Source of the DNA: Trinickia fusca
GTDB lineage: Bacteria; Pseudomonadota; Gammaproteobacteria; Burkholderiales; Burkholderiaceae
Assembly: GCF_003628145.1 (NCBI RefSeq)
Contig: NZ_RBZV01000020.1
Coordinates: 1 to 44,467, forward strand
DNA length: 44,467 bases
Direction of reading: 5' to 3'
Below are positions 16,685 through 26,800 of the stretch, one piece after another. The translations under genes were made by a program, and so were the position numbers. Every line of letters starts with the position of its first letter. Within the stretch, counting starts at the first letter, position 1. The notes under the pieces are model-generated. The model had not been told where the DNA came from, did not search any database, and saw only the letters and a program-made list of their open reading frames with translations.

Positions 16685-18043
16685 CTACTCTGCTTCGACG
16701 AAGATGCGCGTCACCGACGAAAACGGCTGCCATTTCGGCACCCATGACTCAAGTTGTCCATCCTCACGAAGCCAATGATGCGCAGCACCTGGCAACATAG
16801 CCGGGTCCAGCGGAATCTTGGAGTTAGGATTGTGATAGACATCCATACCTTCGATCCATGTTTCGGTGTACTGAGGCGAGTTCACCTCATGTGCGAACCT
16901 TTGAGGCATCTCCGAGTTCGAATCCGGATTTGCAGCAGTGCCTTCACGCACTAGTCTCACCCGCTTTGATCCAAACCCGGCAAGAACGCCCATCCGGTTA
17001 AATTTGGAGATAGTTGCACTAGCATTGGCGATGACGGCACTGACGTTCTCCGCCCCAGGTTGAGAGAAGAAACCCGACGCGATCTCCTTCCTTCCCCAAA
17101 CGTGCGTCGAAATCTTCGTCGGAGTTATTACGAGGCCGCCGTCAGCGCCCTTAGCCCAATCCCATACCGTTCCATATAGATAGATTGGTAGCGCCGTTCT
17201 ACTCATCAGCATTGACATGGGAGCGTGAAAATCCTGGATGGCGAAGGCCAGCGGTCTCCCCTGAACATATTCCTTTTCCCAATACCTCTTCGCCAGCTTC
17301 GTCGTCAGAGGGCCTGCATATCGGATCGGCATGTACTGCCGTTGAAAGACTTGAATTTGTTCTTCCGTGTCTTGTAGTGGAGGTGGAACCAGTTCCCCCT
17401 TTTCATTCCGACTCGGATTGACGGTCGTCGCTTCTACACACAACTCTCCAACGACGCTTCGTGCGCAAAAATCAGGCATAGGAAACGCTTTATCGAATGT
17501 ATTACCGGCCTCTACCAGCGTAGCGAACAGATAGAGTTCCCATAGCCTCGCATCGAAACCCGTGGTCTGGAATTGCTCGATAAAATTTCCATCCGCGTCC
17601 TCATACCACCGCATCATGGGTTTTATCAGATCAACTGCGGGGGAGTATCCTTCCGACGAACTTATCGTGGCGAAGTCACGATTGAGCTTTTCAGGTACGA
17701 CGACGGGGGCGAAAAAATCAACAGGCCTCCCCCTCTCGTCGCCCTGCGCACGCTCCTCTTCCAAGTGAGCATAGATCTGCGATACCTCCTCGGATGCAGC
17801 GGCGATACTCGCTTCGAGTGCTTCAAAGAAGCCTGTCATGCCGACCCATCGGTAACGCTCTTTCAGATCTTTCGCCAAAAGCACTGCTGAGTAATCTCCA
17901 TCTGCTCTATCTCGGACAATTACGACGAGTACGGCCTCCTCATGCGCTTGAAACCAATGCACCTCCTCGCCGAAGAGCATTGCTTCCGGCTGCCGGCAAT
18001 ATGCAGCTAGTGCTTCGAAGCGAATTCTCGCGATTTCTTGCAT
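16685..18043 (-). CDS. Hypothetical protein with divergent PD-(D/E)XK-like core
   Basis: The 452-residue protein starts at the ATG at 18043; the frame upstream has the composition of non-coding DNA. Residues 168-210 follow the nuclease-fold order: Glu169 in a helix (LWELYLFATLVEAG), Pro190-Asp191 in PMPDFC, and GELCVEATTV, where Glu204 is present but the usual Lys two residues later is Thr206. VEATT in this position recurs in uncharacterised bacterial proteins, so the change may be a family feature. The C-terminal half has no known motif. Either the fold has become a non-catalytic binding domain or another residue supplies the lysine. Confidence 0.55.
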   Translation of the reverse strand: MQEIARIRFEALAAYCRQPEAMLFGEEVHWFQAHEEAVLVVIVRDRADGDYSAVLLAKDLKERYRWVGMTGFFEALEASIAAASEEVSQIYAHLEEERAQGDERGRPVDFFAPVVVPEKLNRDFATISSSEGYSPAVDLIKPMMRWYEDADGNFIEQFQTTGFDARLWELYLFATLVEAGNTFDKAFPMPDFCARSVVGELCVEATTVNPSRNEKGELVPPPLQDTEEQIQVFQRQYMPIRYAGPLTTKLAKRYWEKEYVQGRPLAFAIQDFHAPMSMLMSRTALPIYLYGTVWDWAKGADGGLVITPTKISTHVWGRKEIASGFFSQPGAENVSAVIANASATISKFNRMGVLAGFGSKRVRLVREGTAANPDSNSEMPQRFAHEVNSPQYTETWIEGMDVYHNPNSKIPLDPAMLPGAAHHWLREDGQLESWVPKWQPFSSVTRIFVEAE

Positions 18044-18823
18044 GCCCCTGCCCCGTTGTAACGATCGACTAATTATCCCCGTCATTCCTTTTCTTCGGAA
18101 ATACGCGATCAGCGGCAATGAAAGCCTCCAACATGTGCGGGATCGGCGTCGCGGCATCAACCGCTGCCGCCCGAATGCGACCTGGCTGTCGTAACGGCCT
18201 ATCAGACGTGAACCCTGTGGGATCAGCAGGTAGTGCGCGGTCGCGCGGTGTCGCACAGCCAAACGGTAGCTGCCGGCAAAATCGCGCACCGGCAGGGAAA
18301 CGGCATCGGGAGAAGGAGTTAGAAAGAGAGAGTTGCGACATGATCGGCTCCGGTTCGAAATCGGGCGGGATTACCCGGAACCGACCGCCCACGCCGCAGC
18401 GCAAGCAGTCAGGGGGCGAAGGCGCAGCCACAGACGGCCGCCCGGACGCCAGCGCGCAAGGCAGCCCTTGAGCGCGAGGACGACGCGGGTAGGTTGAAAA
18501 AGCAAGGCCGGCACCCACGCTCGCGACCACAGCCCGGGCAAGCGGAACGCGCAGCGGCCATGCCGCGGAGGCGTTAGGGATCAAAGCCGGATGGCCGGAA
18601 TTCGGCACAAAGCCCAGGGCGCAGGGCGCAGCCCGCGAGCCCGACGGCGGGACGCCGGGACGCTGTATCGAGGTCGCACGGCCCGGACATTGGACGATGA
18701 CCAGACTGTCACCGCCACTTGCGTTGGATTCATTCGCCAACTTCACCTCGACTTGTGCGACAATACATCTAGTCCGAACATGAATTTTAATTTTTTTATA
18801 TAAATCAATATATTAACTAATTT
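18044..18823. other. GC-rich then AT-rich stretch without a supported gene
   Basis: Bases 18100-18700 are GC-rich with long arginine-, alanine- and proline-rich frames on both strands, none with a known domain; the segment resembles backbone sequence of plasmids or integrative elements. Bases 18770-18823 switch abruptly to AT-rich sequence and are probably the promoter region of the AAA gene at 18824. This sharp change may be the left border of the ubiquitin-like locus. Confidence 0.4.
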
Positions 18824-19987
18824 ATGGGCGAAATGAAAGAAGAGCAATCAGATTTAGCCCAGATAGTCCGCCTGGCTCTGGCCGAGCAGACGGAAGACGT
18901 GCGCCTGTTCGCTGCACGGCTGGTCCGCAAGTACCGTGGGACGGCGCCCGACCTAGCCGAGCAGCTTGAGCTATTCCTGAAGTCGAAGCCGGCGCGCAGG
19001 GTCTCCCCAATGCGCAAGCTGTCGCCCCAGCCGTCGGCGACCCAAGCCCTGCCGGTCGACGACGAATCCCGCCTTTCGCTCCTGAAGGTGTTTAGGGACG
19101 AGCCGACGAAAGACGCTCCGCTACTGTCCTGTGATGTCGAGGATGCGTTGGGGCAACTTATCGCTGAGCGCCGCCAGAGCGACCGACTACAGGCCATGGG
19201 GCTGACGCCGACCCGCTCGGCCATCTTGGTAGGACCGCCCGGGGTCGGAAAGACACTCACGGCCCGCTGGCTCGCCGCGCAATTGAGGGTGCCGCTGTAC
19301 GTGCTTGACCTGACTGCCGTGATGAGCAGTCTGCTGGGCAAGAGCGGCGTCAACCTGCGGGCGGCCATCGACTTCGCCAAGCGCGAGCCCTGCGTGCTGC
19401 TGTTGGACGAGATCGACGCCATCGCCAAGCGGCGCAGCGACGACAGCGACGTGGGCGAGCTCAAGCGCCTGGTCACGGTGATCCTTCAAGAAGTCGACGA
19501 ATGGCCCGCCAGCAGCGTATTGCTGGCGGCCACCAACCACCCGGAGCTGATTGATCCGGCGCTGTGGCGCCGCTTCGATCTGGTGGTTCAATTCAAGATG
19601 CCCGATGAACAGGCCGTCAAGGAAGCCATCACGCGTTTCTTGGGACCGGACTACGCCCTCTTTGCCCGTTGGATCGACATCCTGGTGTTTGCATTCGCCG
19701 GGCACTCGTTCAGCGACATCGAGCGCGATGTACAGCGTTTCCGGCGCGCCGTGGCCCTGGGCACGACTACCGACGCCGATCTGGTCGAGGACTTCATGAA
19801 GGCGCGCGCTCTGGCGCTCGACAGGCAGGGCCGCATCGACCTGGCAGTGATGCTGGCCAAGCAAACCCGCCTGTCGCAACACGCGGTCTCCGACATCACT
19901 GGCGTGAGCCGGGACACGATTCGCAAGTACACCAATGACACGCCTGCGGCACGAAAGACCACGCCCCGGAGAAAGGCTGACGCATGA
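18824..19987 (+). CDS. AAA+ ATPase paired with an S8 protease
   Basis: The 387-residue protein has a helical N-terminus, a FtsH/CDC48-like AAA+ domain with Walker A GPPGVGKT (137-144), Walker B LLLDEIDA (192-199), the sensor-1 motif AATNHPE and the arginine-finger stretch LWRRFD, and a C-terminal helix-turn-helix-like end (VSDITGVSRDTIRKYTN). The ATPase would unfold or present substrates to the subtilase encoded next, whose start overlaps this stop as ATGA. AAA+/S8 gene pairs recur in defence and mobile islands. The ATG at 18824 has no clear ribosome binding site; the ATG at 18833 is an alternative. Confidence 0.9.
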   Translation: MGEMKEEQSDLAQIVRLALAEQTEDVRLFAARLVRKYRGTAPDLAEQLELFLKSKPARRVSPMRKLSPQPSATQALPVDDESRLSLLKVFRDEPTKDAPLLSCDVEDALGQLIAERRQSDRLQAMGLTPTRSAILVGPPGVGKTLTARWLAAQLRVPLYVLDLTAVMSSLLGKSGVNLRAAIDFAKREPCVLLLDEIDAIAKRRSDDSDVGELKRLVTVILQEVDEWPASSVLLAATNHPELIDPALWRRFDLVVQFKMPDEQAVKEAITRFLGPDYALFARWIDILVFAFAGHSFSDIERDVQRFRRAVALGTTTDADLVEDFMKARALALDRQGRIDLAVMLAKQTRLSQHAVSDITGVSRDTIRKYTNDTPAARKTTPRRKADA

Positions 19988-22206
19988 GCCAAACCAATTT
20001 TCTGATCGGTCGTGGCGAGTTGCTGACCCACGACATCGTCGGCCCGAGGCGCATGCCTGGCAAAGCTGAGGTCTACACCTTCGCCCAAGCGCGGGAACGG
20101 TTGGCTCCCCAGTTCCGCAGTGCTGCGGAAGCGCTGGACCAACTGTCCACTGACGCCTGTCCGGGCGACTTCGCGGTGGCCCGGCTGATGATGAACCCCA
20201 GCTTCATCGCTCGCTCCTACTTCCCGACCGCACTGTTGCGCAGCACGGGGCTGGAGTCCATTGGCAGCCGCACCGTCAAGGTCAAGCCGCAGGCTTGGAC
20301 CCGCAAGGGGCAGCCGCAGGAGACCACGACGACCGAATTGTTCGTCGCCGGCAAGCGCAAAGCTTTCCGTAGCCTCTCACATTGGACGGAAACCATCGAC
20401 GCGGAATCCGACGAAGGCGACGACCTGGCTCACATCGAACGGTTCGCCGCCTTCGCGCCGCCGGACCGCATCGTGAGCCTGGGCGGCCCAAAGGATCGCT
20501 TTTTCGAGGTGGGCCTACATCTGTTGCCGGACGAAGACCCGGCCCTGATCCAGAAGGCTTTCGTGAAGTTCGCCCAGCGGGATGGCGTGAAGGTCCATAG
20601 TGAAGTCGATTTCGTCGCCGGCAACCTGTGGTTCGTGCCGGTCGAAGGCAAGCAGCGCGAGGTCGAGAGACTAGCCAGCTTCGCCTTCGTCCGGGTGATC
20701 CGGCCGGTGCCCAAGTTGCGCGGCATCCGCCCCTTGCAACGCAGCGGCGGGCCTGCGGTGGCGTGCAGCCTTCCCATCGAGCAGCCCCTGTCGTCCGAAC
20801 CTCGTGTCGCCGTCCTGGATGGCGGTCTGCCGAAGCACCACCCCATCGGTCCCTGGCTGCGCTCGTACCGGAAGCTCGACGAAGACGCCGACGATGACCC
20901 GGATGGCCCGGAGCACGGCCTGGGCGTGACATCGGCCGTGCTGTTCGGCCCGATCCAGCCGAGCGGAACGGCCGGCAGGCCCTTTGCACCGGTGGACCAT
21001 TTGCGTGTGCTTGACCAGGAATCGGCCGGTGAAGAGCCGTTGGAGTTGTATCGCACGCTCGGTCTCATCGAACAGGTCCTGCTGTCGCGGTCCTACGAGT
21101 TCATCAACCTGAGTCTGGGGCCGGACCTTGAAGTGGAGGATCAGGAAGTTCATGCCTGGACCTCCGTCATCGACGAACTGCTCAGCGATGGCGACACGCT
21201 CATGACTGTGGCCGTGGGCAACAACGGAGAACGCGACCGCGAACTTGGCTACAGCCGCGTGCAGGTTCCATCGGACTGCGTTAATGCACTCGCGGTCGGT
21301 GCGGCCGATGACACCGGCTCGGACTGGGCTCGCGCACCCTACAGCGCGATCGGGCCGGGCCGCAGCCCCGGCGTAGTCAAGCCGGACCTGATGGCCTTCG
21401 GCGGCAACCCGGCGTCCAAGTATTTCCACGTCCTGGCGCCGAACGCGAAACCGGTGCTGACGCCACAGCTCGGCACCAGTTTCGCGGCGCCGTACCTGCT
21501 GCGCAGCGCGGTCGGTATCCGGGCAATCCTGGGCGGCAACCTGACACCTCTCGCCATCAAGGCCTTGCTGGTCCATGCGGCCGATCCTGGCGAACATGAC
21601 CCGACCGAAGTGGGCTGGGGCAAGATTCCCGAGGACACCCTCGACATCATTACGTGCCCGGATGGCGTGGCTCGGGTGGTCTACCAGGGGGAGCTCAAAC
21701 CCAGCAAATACCTGCGCGCCAGCCTGCCGCTGCCGAAGGAAGGGTTAACGGGCAATGTCCGACTGAAAGCCACGTTCTGCTATGCATCTCCTACCGATCC
21801 GCAGGATGCCGCGGCCTACACCAAAGCTGGCCTCGAAGTTGTCTTCCGGCCTAACGACGAAAAGATCAAGGATGGCAAGAGCAACGCGGACACCAAGGGC
21901 TTCTTCGACTTGAAGAAATTCGCAAGCGAACAGGAACGCCGCTCGGATCAGGGCAAATGGGAAACCGTGCTGCACGGGGCCAAGACCTTCCGTGGTTCCA
22001 GCCTCAAGAACCCTGTGTTCGACATCCACTACAACGCCCGCGACGGTGGTGGCCGGGCCGCCGGTGCCGAAAAGATCCGCTACGCGCTGATCCTTTCTGT
22101 CGAGGCGCCCAAGCACGCCGATCTCTACAACGACATCCTGCGAGCCTATGCCAAGACGTTGGTGCCGATCCAGCCGCAAGTGTCGCTGCCGATTAGGGTC
22201 AAGTAA
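19984..22206 (+). CDS. Cytoplasmic subtilisin-family (S8) serine protease
   Basis: The 740-residue protein has no signal peptide, so it should act inside the cell. The catalytic triad is complete: Asp279 (VAVLDGG), His311 (GPEHGLGVTSA) and Ser499 (GTSFAAP), with the oxyanion Asn in VAVGNNG (412-414). The first 250 residues are a large accessory domain and the last 200 a beta-rich tail. It is co-translated with the AAA+ gene, suggesting a two-subunit ATP-dependent protease in which the ATPase controls access. Its location directly ahead of a ubiquitin-like conjugation operon raises the possibility that it degrades modified proteins; this is inference. Confidence 0.93.
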   Translation: MSQTNFLIGRGELLTHDIVGPRRMPGKAEVYTFAQARERLAPQFRSAAEALDQLSTDACPGDFAVARLMMNPSFIARSYFPTALLRSTGLESIGSRTVKVKPQAWTRKGQPQETTTTELFVAGKRKAFRSLSHWTETIDAESDEGDDLAHIERFAAFAPPDRIVSLGGPKDRFFEVGLHLLPDEDPALIQKAFVKFAQRDGVKVHSEVDFVAGNLWFVPVEGKQREVERLASFAFVRVIRPVPKLRGIRPLQRSGGPAVACSLPIEQPLSSEPRVAVLDGGLPKHHPIGPWLRSYRKLDEDADDDPDGPEHGLGVTSAVLFGPIQPSGTAGRPFAPVDHLRVLDQESAGEEPLELYRTLGLIEQVLLSRSYEFINLSLGPDLEVEDQEVHAWTSVIDELLSDGDTLMTVAVGNNGERDRELGYSRVQVPSDCVNALAVGAADDTGSDWARAPYSAIGPGRSPGVVKPDLMAFGGNPASKYFHVLAPNAKPVLTPQLGTSFAAPYLLRSAVGIRAILGGNLTPLAIKALLVHAADPGEHDPTEVGWGKIPEDTLDIITCPDGVARVVYQGELKPSKYLRASLPLPKEGLTGNVRLKATFCYASPTDPQDAAAYTKAGLEVVFRPNDEKIKDGKSNADTKGFFDLKKFASEQERRSDQGKWETVLHGAKTFRGSSLKNPVFDIHYNARDGGGRAAGAEKIRYALILSVEAPKHADLYNDILRAYAKTLVPIQPQVSLPIRVK

Positions 22207-22367
22207 TTCATCTATCTTTATATTGGCGTCACCAGATATGGCCAACGACCGTTCCAGACTTATTCCGGTCCGTCATGAGCAGGCGGTCGATGAGTCTTTC
22301 GGATCTCTCTGCGGAGGTGAGGTAGTCATTCCAGCGACAGCAGATCACCAGCACGAAGCTTGGCGAT

Positions 22368-22396
22368 TTCCGATTTCCGGCTTCTCTTGCGACTTA
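22368..22396 (+). promoter_or_regulatory. Promoter-like element, copy 1 (before the sigma gene)
   Basis: TTCCGAT at 22368-22374 is followed after 16 bases by GACTTA at 22391-22396. TTCCGA and GACTTA are 17 bases apart, as -35 and -10 elements usually are. The sigma-factor gene starts 64 bases later. The same pair with the same spacing recurs at 27173 and 28644. Confidence 0.7.
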
Positions 22397-22460
22397 GTCA
22401 TGCAGGGGCATCCCTCGAAACAGAAATGTGGGGTGTTCGCATGACCAACGGAAAAGAACA

Positions 22461-23192
22461 ATGCACACACGAGAACCTGACTCGGCCGTAGAGGCCCTCG
22501 ATGATCGCTCTCTGCTGACCAGGCTGACGCGCACTGACTGGGAGCATGACCCACTGTTCATTTCCGATGAGCAGGTCTTTCTCATGTTCCGCCGTGCTCG
22601 CGATGCTGGAAACGAGAGCCGGTTAGGAATGCTGTCAAGGGTGCTGTCACGGCGCTTACTGAGCCTCGCTAAGGGCTTCGCAGTGCGCAGCGGCATCTAC
22701 CCCGGAAGCATCGGCAACTTGGACCAAGCCGCGGAAGAGTTGTCCCAGTATGTCTGGGAGTGCCTGGTCACGCGGCCTGGTGACGCAGCGCACGCCGAAA
22801 AGCTTTTTGGGCAGTTGTTCAAGCGTCGCGCACTGGACTTCCAGCGACGTTTGCTGGCCAAAAAGCGCAATCTCCAGGACAGCCTGGATGCCATGGACCG
22901 CTCAGACGAAGACGACGATCCCGACAAGACCATTCGCAAAGTGTCCGCGCTTCGGCAGCCCGCGACGCCAGCCGACGCCCTGGCCACCAAAGAAGAGCAC
23001 GCGCAAGTTGTGGCCCGCCTCCAGGCCCTCCTAACCAAGCGAGAGCTCTTTGTTTACACGATGCTCTACGTCGAGGAAATGCTGGTCAAGGACATCGCTA
23101 CCGCGCTCGGGGTCACGCCTCGAACCGTCAATACATACAAGAACAGCGCCCTCGACAAGGTCGAAGAGATGCGGAAGGAGTTCAAACGATGA
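22461..23192 (+). CDS. Sigma-70-family (ECF-like) sigma factor
   Basis: The 243-residue protein resembles small ECF-type sigma factors: a region 2-like helical part (about residues 50-140, with FGQLFKRRALDFQRRLLAKK), an acidic linker, and a region 4 helix-turn-helix at the end (VKDIATALGVTPRTVNTYKN). Such proteins direct RNA polymerase to a few special promoters. The ATG at 22461 follows GGAAAAG; a GTG at 22428 would add 11 residues. It overlaps the next gene by four bases. A promoter-like element shared with the ubiquitin-like genes precedes it, suggesting autoregulation. Confidence 0.85.
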   Translation: MHTREPDSAVEALDDRSLLTRLTRTDWEHDPLFISDEQVFLMFRRARDAGNESRLGMLSRVLSRRLLSLAKGFAVRSGIYPGSIGNLDQAAEELSQYVWECLVTRPGDAAHAEKLFGQLFKRRALDFQRRLLAKKRNLQDSLDAMDRSDEDDDPDKTIRKVSALRQPATPADALATKEEHAQVVARLQALLTKRELFVYTMLYVEEMLVKDIATALGVTPRTVNTYKNSALDKVEEMRKEFKR

Positions 23193-23827
23193 CATCACCC
23201 ACCCGTAAGCTTTCACTCGAAGAAGTTCTGGACGAGTTCTTCTTCTCCGCTGACAAGCCATCACCCGCCATGGTTCTTCGCGCCTGCGAAGCCCACCCGG
23301 AATATCGCGAGGACATCCTCGAGTTCTCGGCACTCTGGTCGTCATACGAGGCCTCACCCGATGTCGCAGCTGCCGACGTGCAGGAAGTCTCTGACGAGTC
23401 CGTATCGCGCTTGCAGAGCTTCGTGCTCAATCGGCTTCACGAACTGCACCAGGGTTCTGCCTCCAGTTCGCAAGCTGAGGCTGCACGCAAGGCCGTCGAA
23501 TCGCTCGCAGGGAAAAGTCTGAGGCAAGCTGCCGCCGCAGCTGGCCTTGGTGCTTCCGCACTGCTTCTGACGAAGGTTCTTACCAAGAGCATCGTCAACG
23601 TCCCCACCAAGGTTCTTCGCGACTTGGCCGCGCACCTCAATGTTACGCTTGCCGGACTTCAACAGTGCCTGGGACCATCTTTGGCAGGTGCCAAGAGCTT
23701 CAGAGCCAAAGGAATTCCAAACACCTCTGCTCAGGAAACTTGGGAAGCTGCAGTACGTTCACTGTCGGTCAGCGACGAAGAGAAACAGCGCCTGCTAGCT
23801 CTACAAACCAGAGAAGGTGACTCGTGA
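23189..23827 (+). CDS. Unknown protein between sigma factor and ImmA-helicase, candidate regulator
   Basis: The 212-residue protein overlaps the sigma gene (ATGA) and the helicase gene (GTGA), so all three are translated together. The N-terminal 60 residues are acidic and helical; residues about 110-135 are alanine-rich and hydrophobic but too broken for a sure membrane helix; residues 138-165 (VPTKVLRDLAAHLNVTLAG) could form a helix-turn-helix. Genes in this position next to a sigma factor are often anti-sigma factors, and ImmA/IrrE proteases typically cut a regulator encoded beside them. Both fit this gene, but no motif proves it. Confidence 0.6.
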   Translation: MTSPTRKLSLEEVLDEFFFSADKPSPAMVLRACEAHPEYREDILEFSALWSSYEASPDVAAADVQEVSDESVSRLQSFVLNRLHELHQGSASSSQAEAARKAVESLAGKSLRQAAAAAGLGASALLLTKVLTKSIVNVPTKVLRDLAAHLNVTLAGLQQCLGPSLAGAKSFRAKGIPNTSAQETWEAAVRSLSVSDEEKQRLLALQTREGDS

Positions 23828-26800
23828 CCCCGTTTCACACAGCTCGGGAGGCCGCGACTCAACTGAGGCACCAGCTGTTCGCCGACGCGGCGACATCGGG
23901 CATTCCATCGAACCAGGTCATCGACGCCGTAGCGGCCGAAAACGCCGAGGACTTCGACATTTCTGACGCGGAACCTGATGACGAAGCTCTCGGGACCGCT
24001 GATGCCGTTCTGGTCCGCAAGTTCCGACAAATCGTCGTACGTAACGACGTGCCGAGCGGCGAACGCGCCTTCCTCGTCGCACACGAGTTCGGCCACTGGA
24101 AGCTTCATCACGAAGGCCACGAGGGCTGCCACAAGGTCGTTGATTCGACCTTGAAGCCTGAAGACGGCGACACTTTCGGCGCCCAGAAAATTGAAGCCTA
24201 TGGCGCTCGCGAGCGAGCCGAACTCCAGGCAAATATCTTCGCCAGAGAGCTTCTCCTTCCGCGCGCGGTGGCCCGTGGGCTCTTTCTCGCCGGAAAGACT
24301 GCGACGCAACTCGCGCAAGATCTAGACGTCCCCCTGGAGTTGGTTCGGCAACAGTTGCTCGATGGTTTGCTTCTTCCCGAGCCACCTGAGAGCAGTGATG
24401 AGCCGCCCCAGCCCATCACGCCGACCAAGGACCAGATAGCGGCAGCCACATCGTCGGCCAAGACCTCCCTGGTGGTAGCCGGGCCTGGCACCGGCAAGAC
24501 AGCTACGCTCCTCATGAGGGTGCAGCATCTACTCGCCGAGGGAGCCAAGCCCGAGAGTTTGCTGTTGCTGACGTTTTCAAATCGGGCAGCGCGAGAGCTG
24601 GTTGATAGACTGCAGGAGCTGGGCATCACGAACGCCCATGACATCTGGGTCGGCACGTTTCACGCCTTTGGCCTGGAGTTTTTGCGCAAGAACCACGAGC
24701 AGTTCGGGCTGCGACCGCGCTTCGGCGTCGCCGACAAGATGGCGCAGATTGCGGTTCTCGAGCCCCACATCTACGGCCTCGGCTTGACGGCGTTTAATCC
24801 GCTTGGCGACCCTCTCGACTGGCTAAAGGACGTCATCTCGACAATCCAGCGAGCCAAGGACGAGCTTGCAGATGCATCCGAGTTTGCCGATGCAGTTGAC
24901 CAGTCGGCGCCCGACACCTCGGATGAGGCGCTGGCCAGGCAATACGATGTCGTCAAGCTGTACAGGTGCTATGAGTCGAAGATGCAAGCCAACGGCAGCC
25001 TCGTCGACATGGGCGACCTCGTCATGCTCCCTGCCCTTGCGCTGAAGATGGATTTCGCCAAGTACACCTCGAGTGTCGGCCGGTTCAAGCACATCCTTGT
25101 CGACGAGTACCAGGACGTGAACCGGGCAAGCGCCCAGCTCGTGAAGGCACTCGCCGCTCACGCCAAGAGCCTCTGGGTGGTCGGGGACGCGCGGCAAGCC
25201 ATCTACCGATTTCGCGGCGCGTCCATGCGCAACATCGTCCGCTTCGGCGACGACTTTCCAACCCACACGACGTTTCCGCTTAACGAGAACCGACGCAGCT
25301 TCGAAGAGGTCATCCGCGTCTTCGAGCACACAGGCCGCGAAGGCAATCCTCTACAGATGATGCTGCCGCTCGATGACGTGGGTTCCGCGCGTGGACACAG
25401 TGGCATCAAGCCCCGTCATGTCCAATGCGCTACCGACGACGTCGTCCGCGGTGAGCTCGCAGCCAACGTGCGTCGCATCCATAACTTGGGCGTGGCATAC
25501 CGGGATCAAGTCATCCTCGCGAGCACCCACGAAACCTGCAGCACTGCAGCGGACTCGTTGAATGCAGCCGGCGTTCCTGCCCTGCATCTCGGCGACATAT
25601 TCCAGCGGCCCGAAATCAAGGACCTGCTGGCGCTCCTACAACTCTTCATAGACCGGTCAGGAAGCGGCCTGCTTCGAGTCTCACGCCTCCCAGGCCTCGA
25701 GCTGCCGCCTGCGGATGTCGAAAAGCTGCTTGGTTGGTGCAAAGCGAATCGACCAGTGCCCCTGTCTTGGGTTGCCGCGCCGCCCACTGGGCTGTCCAGC
25801 AAAAGCACGGCTGCTCTGAAGCGGTGGGCAACTGCTTTCGACGGCCTCGCGTCAGCGGATTCCCCTTGGGAAGTCGCCTGCCAGCTGCTGCTGGACCGGA
25901 CCGACATTCTTCGCGCCCACCTCGCTGGTAGCAGCATCCTCGACATCACCCGTCATATCGCGCTCTGGCAGTTCATCTACTACCTGCGCGTGCCAGATGG
26001 TGGGCGGGTGTATCAGACCGTCGGCAGCTTCATCACTCGCCTGCGCCGCCGCCTGCGCGTCGGTGATGACCGAGAGCTCCGCATCCCGCCTCCGGAGGCG
26101 GACAGTCTCGATGCGGTAGCCGTCATGACAATTCATGGAAGCAAGGGCCTCGAGTTCGAGGCGGTCCATCTTGTCGACATTGACGCCAAGCATTTCCGAA
26201 TGGGCACGGACTCCGACCTGGTGCCGCAGTCCCTGTTTCAGTCCATTGCGCCCATCGAGAATTTCGAGGAGCAGAGCGAGGCGTCGAACAAGCTGTACGT
26301 GGCGCTATCTCGGGCTCGAGAGCACCTGGTTCTCTATGAGACCAAGGCCATGTACAACGCCGCGTGCGTTGCGGCCATCACCGGTGCCGCGCATCTATTC
26401 GAGCGAGTTCAAGGCAGGGCCACCGTTTCCAAGGTGCCGGCGTCGCCTTCTGGCAGCAGCCCTGTGGCCCCTCCTGCGGCATACGAGTTCACGGGCTTCT
26501 TGTCCTATCGGGTGTGCCCGCGGCGGTACTACTACGACTTCATCAAGGAACTGAGCCCGGCAGCGGGACTGCACCCAGCCGCCCTGATCGAAGGTGCGGT
26601 CATGCGCGAGCTGTTCGCTCCATATGGCGAAGAGCCGGGTGAGCCGCCTGCGGAAGTGGGAAAGGTGCTGGCGTCCCTTGGGCCAGCCTTCAAGGACTCA
26701 GTGCCACATTTCAGGGCCTACGCGGACCAGCTCCTACGCTCTGGTCGTGCATGGCTTGGCGCCCGGCGCGCAGCTATGGCAAAGCCGTTCGACATTGAGT

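Noticed and set aside
16908-16932. tRNA-like GTTCGAATCC sequence
   Set aside because: It lies inside a clear coding frame (SNSEMP region of the 452-residue protein), and no acceptor or anticodon stems can be built around it.
18069-18746. Long minus-strand frame of 225 codons
   Set aside because: Composition is dominated by Arg, Ala and Pro as expected of GC-rich non-coding DNA, and competing frames of equal length exist on the other strand.
18727-18755. A fourth copy of the sigma-dependent element before the AAA+ gene
   Set aside because: GACTTG occurs at 18750 but the bases 17 positions upstream read GATTCA, not TTCCGA, so it does not fit.
20282-20989. Antisense frame of 235 codons inside the S8 protease gene
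   Set aside because: It is a shadow of a high-GC gene; the sense frame has the full catalytic triad.
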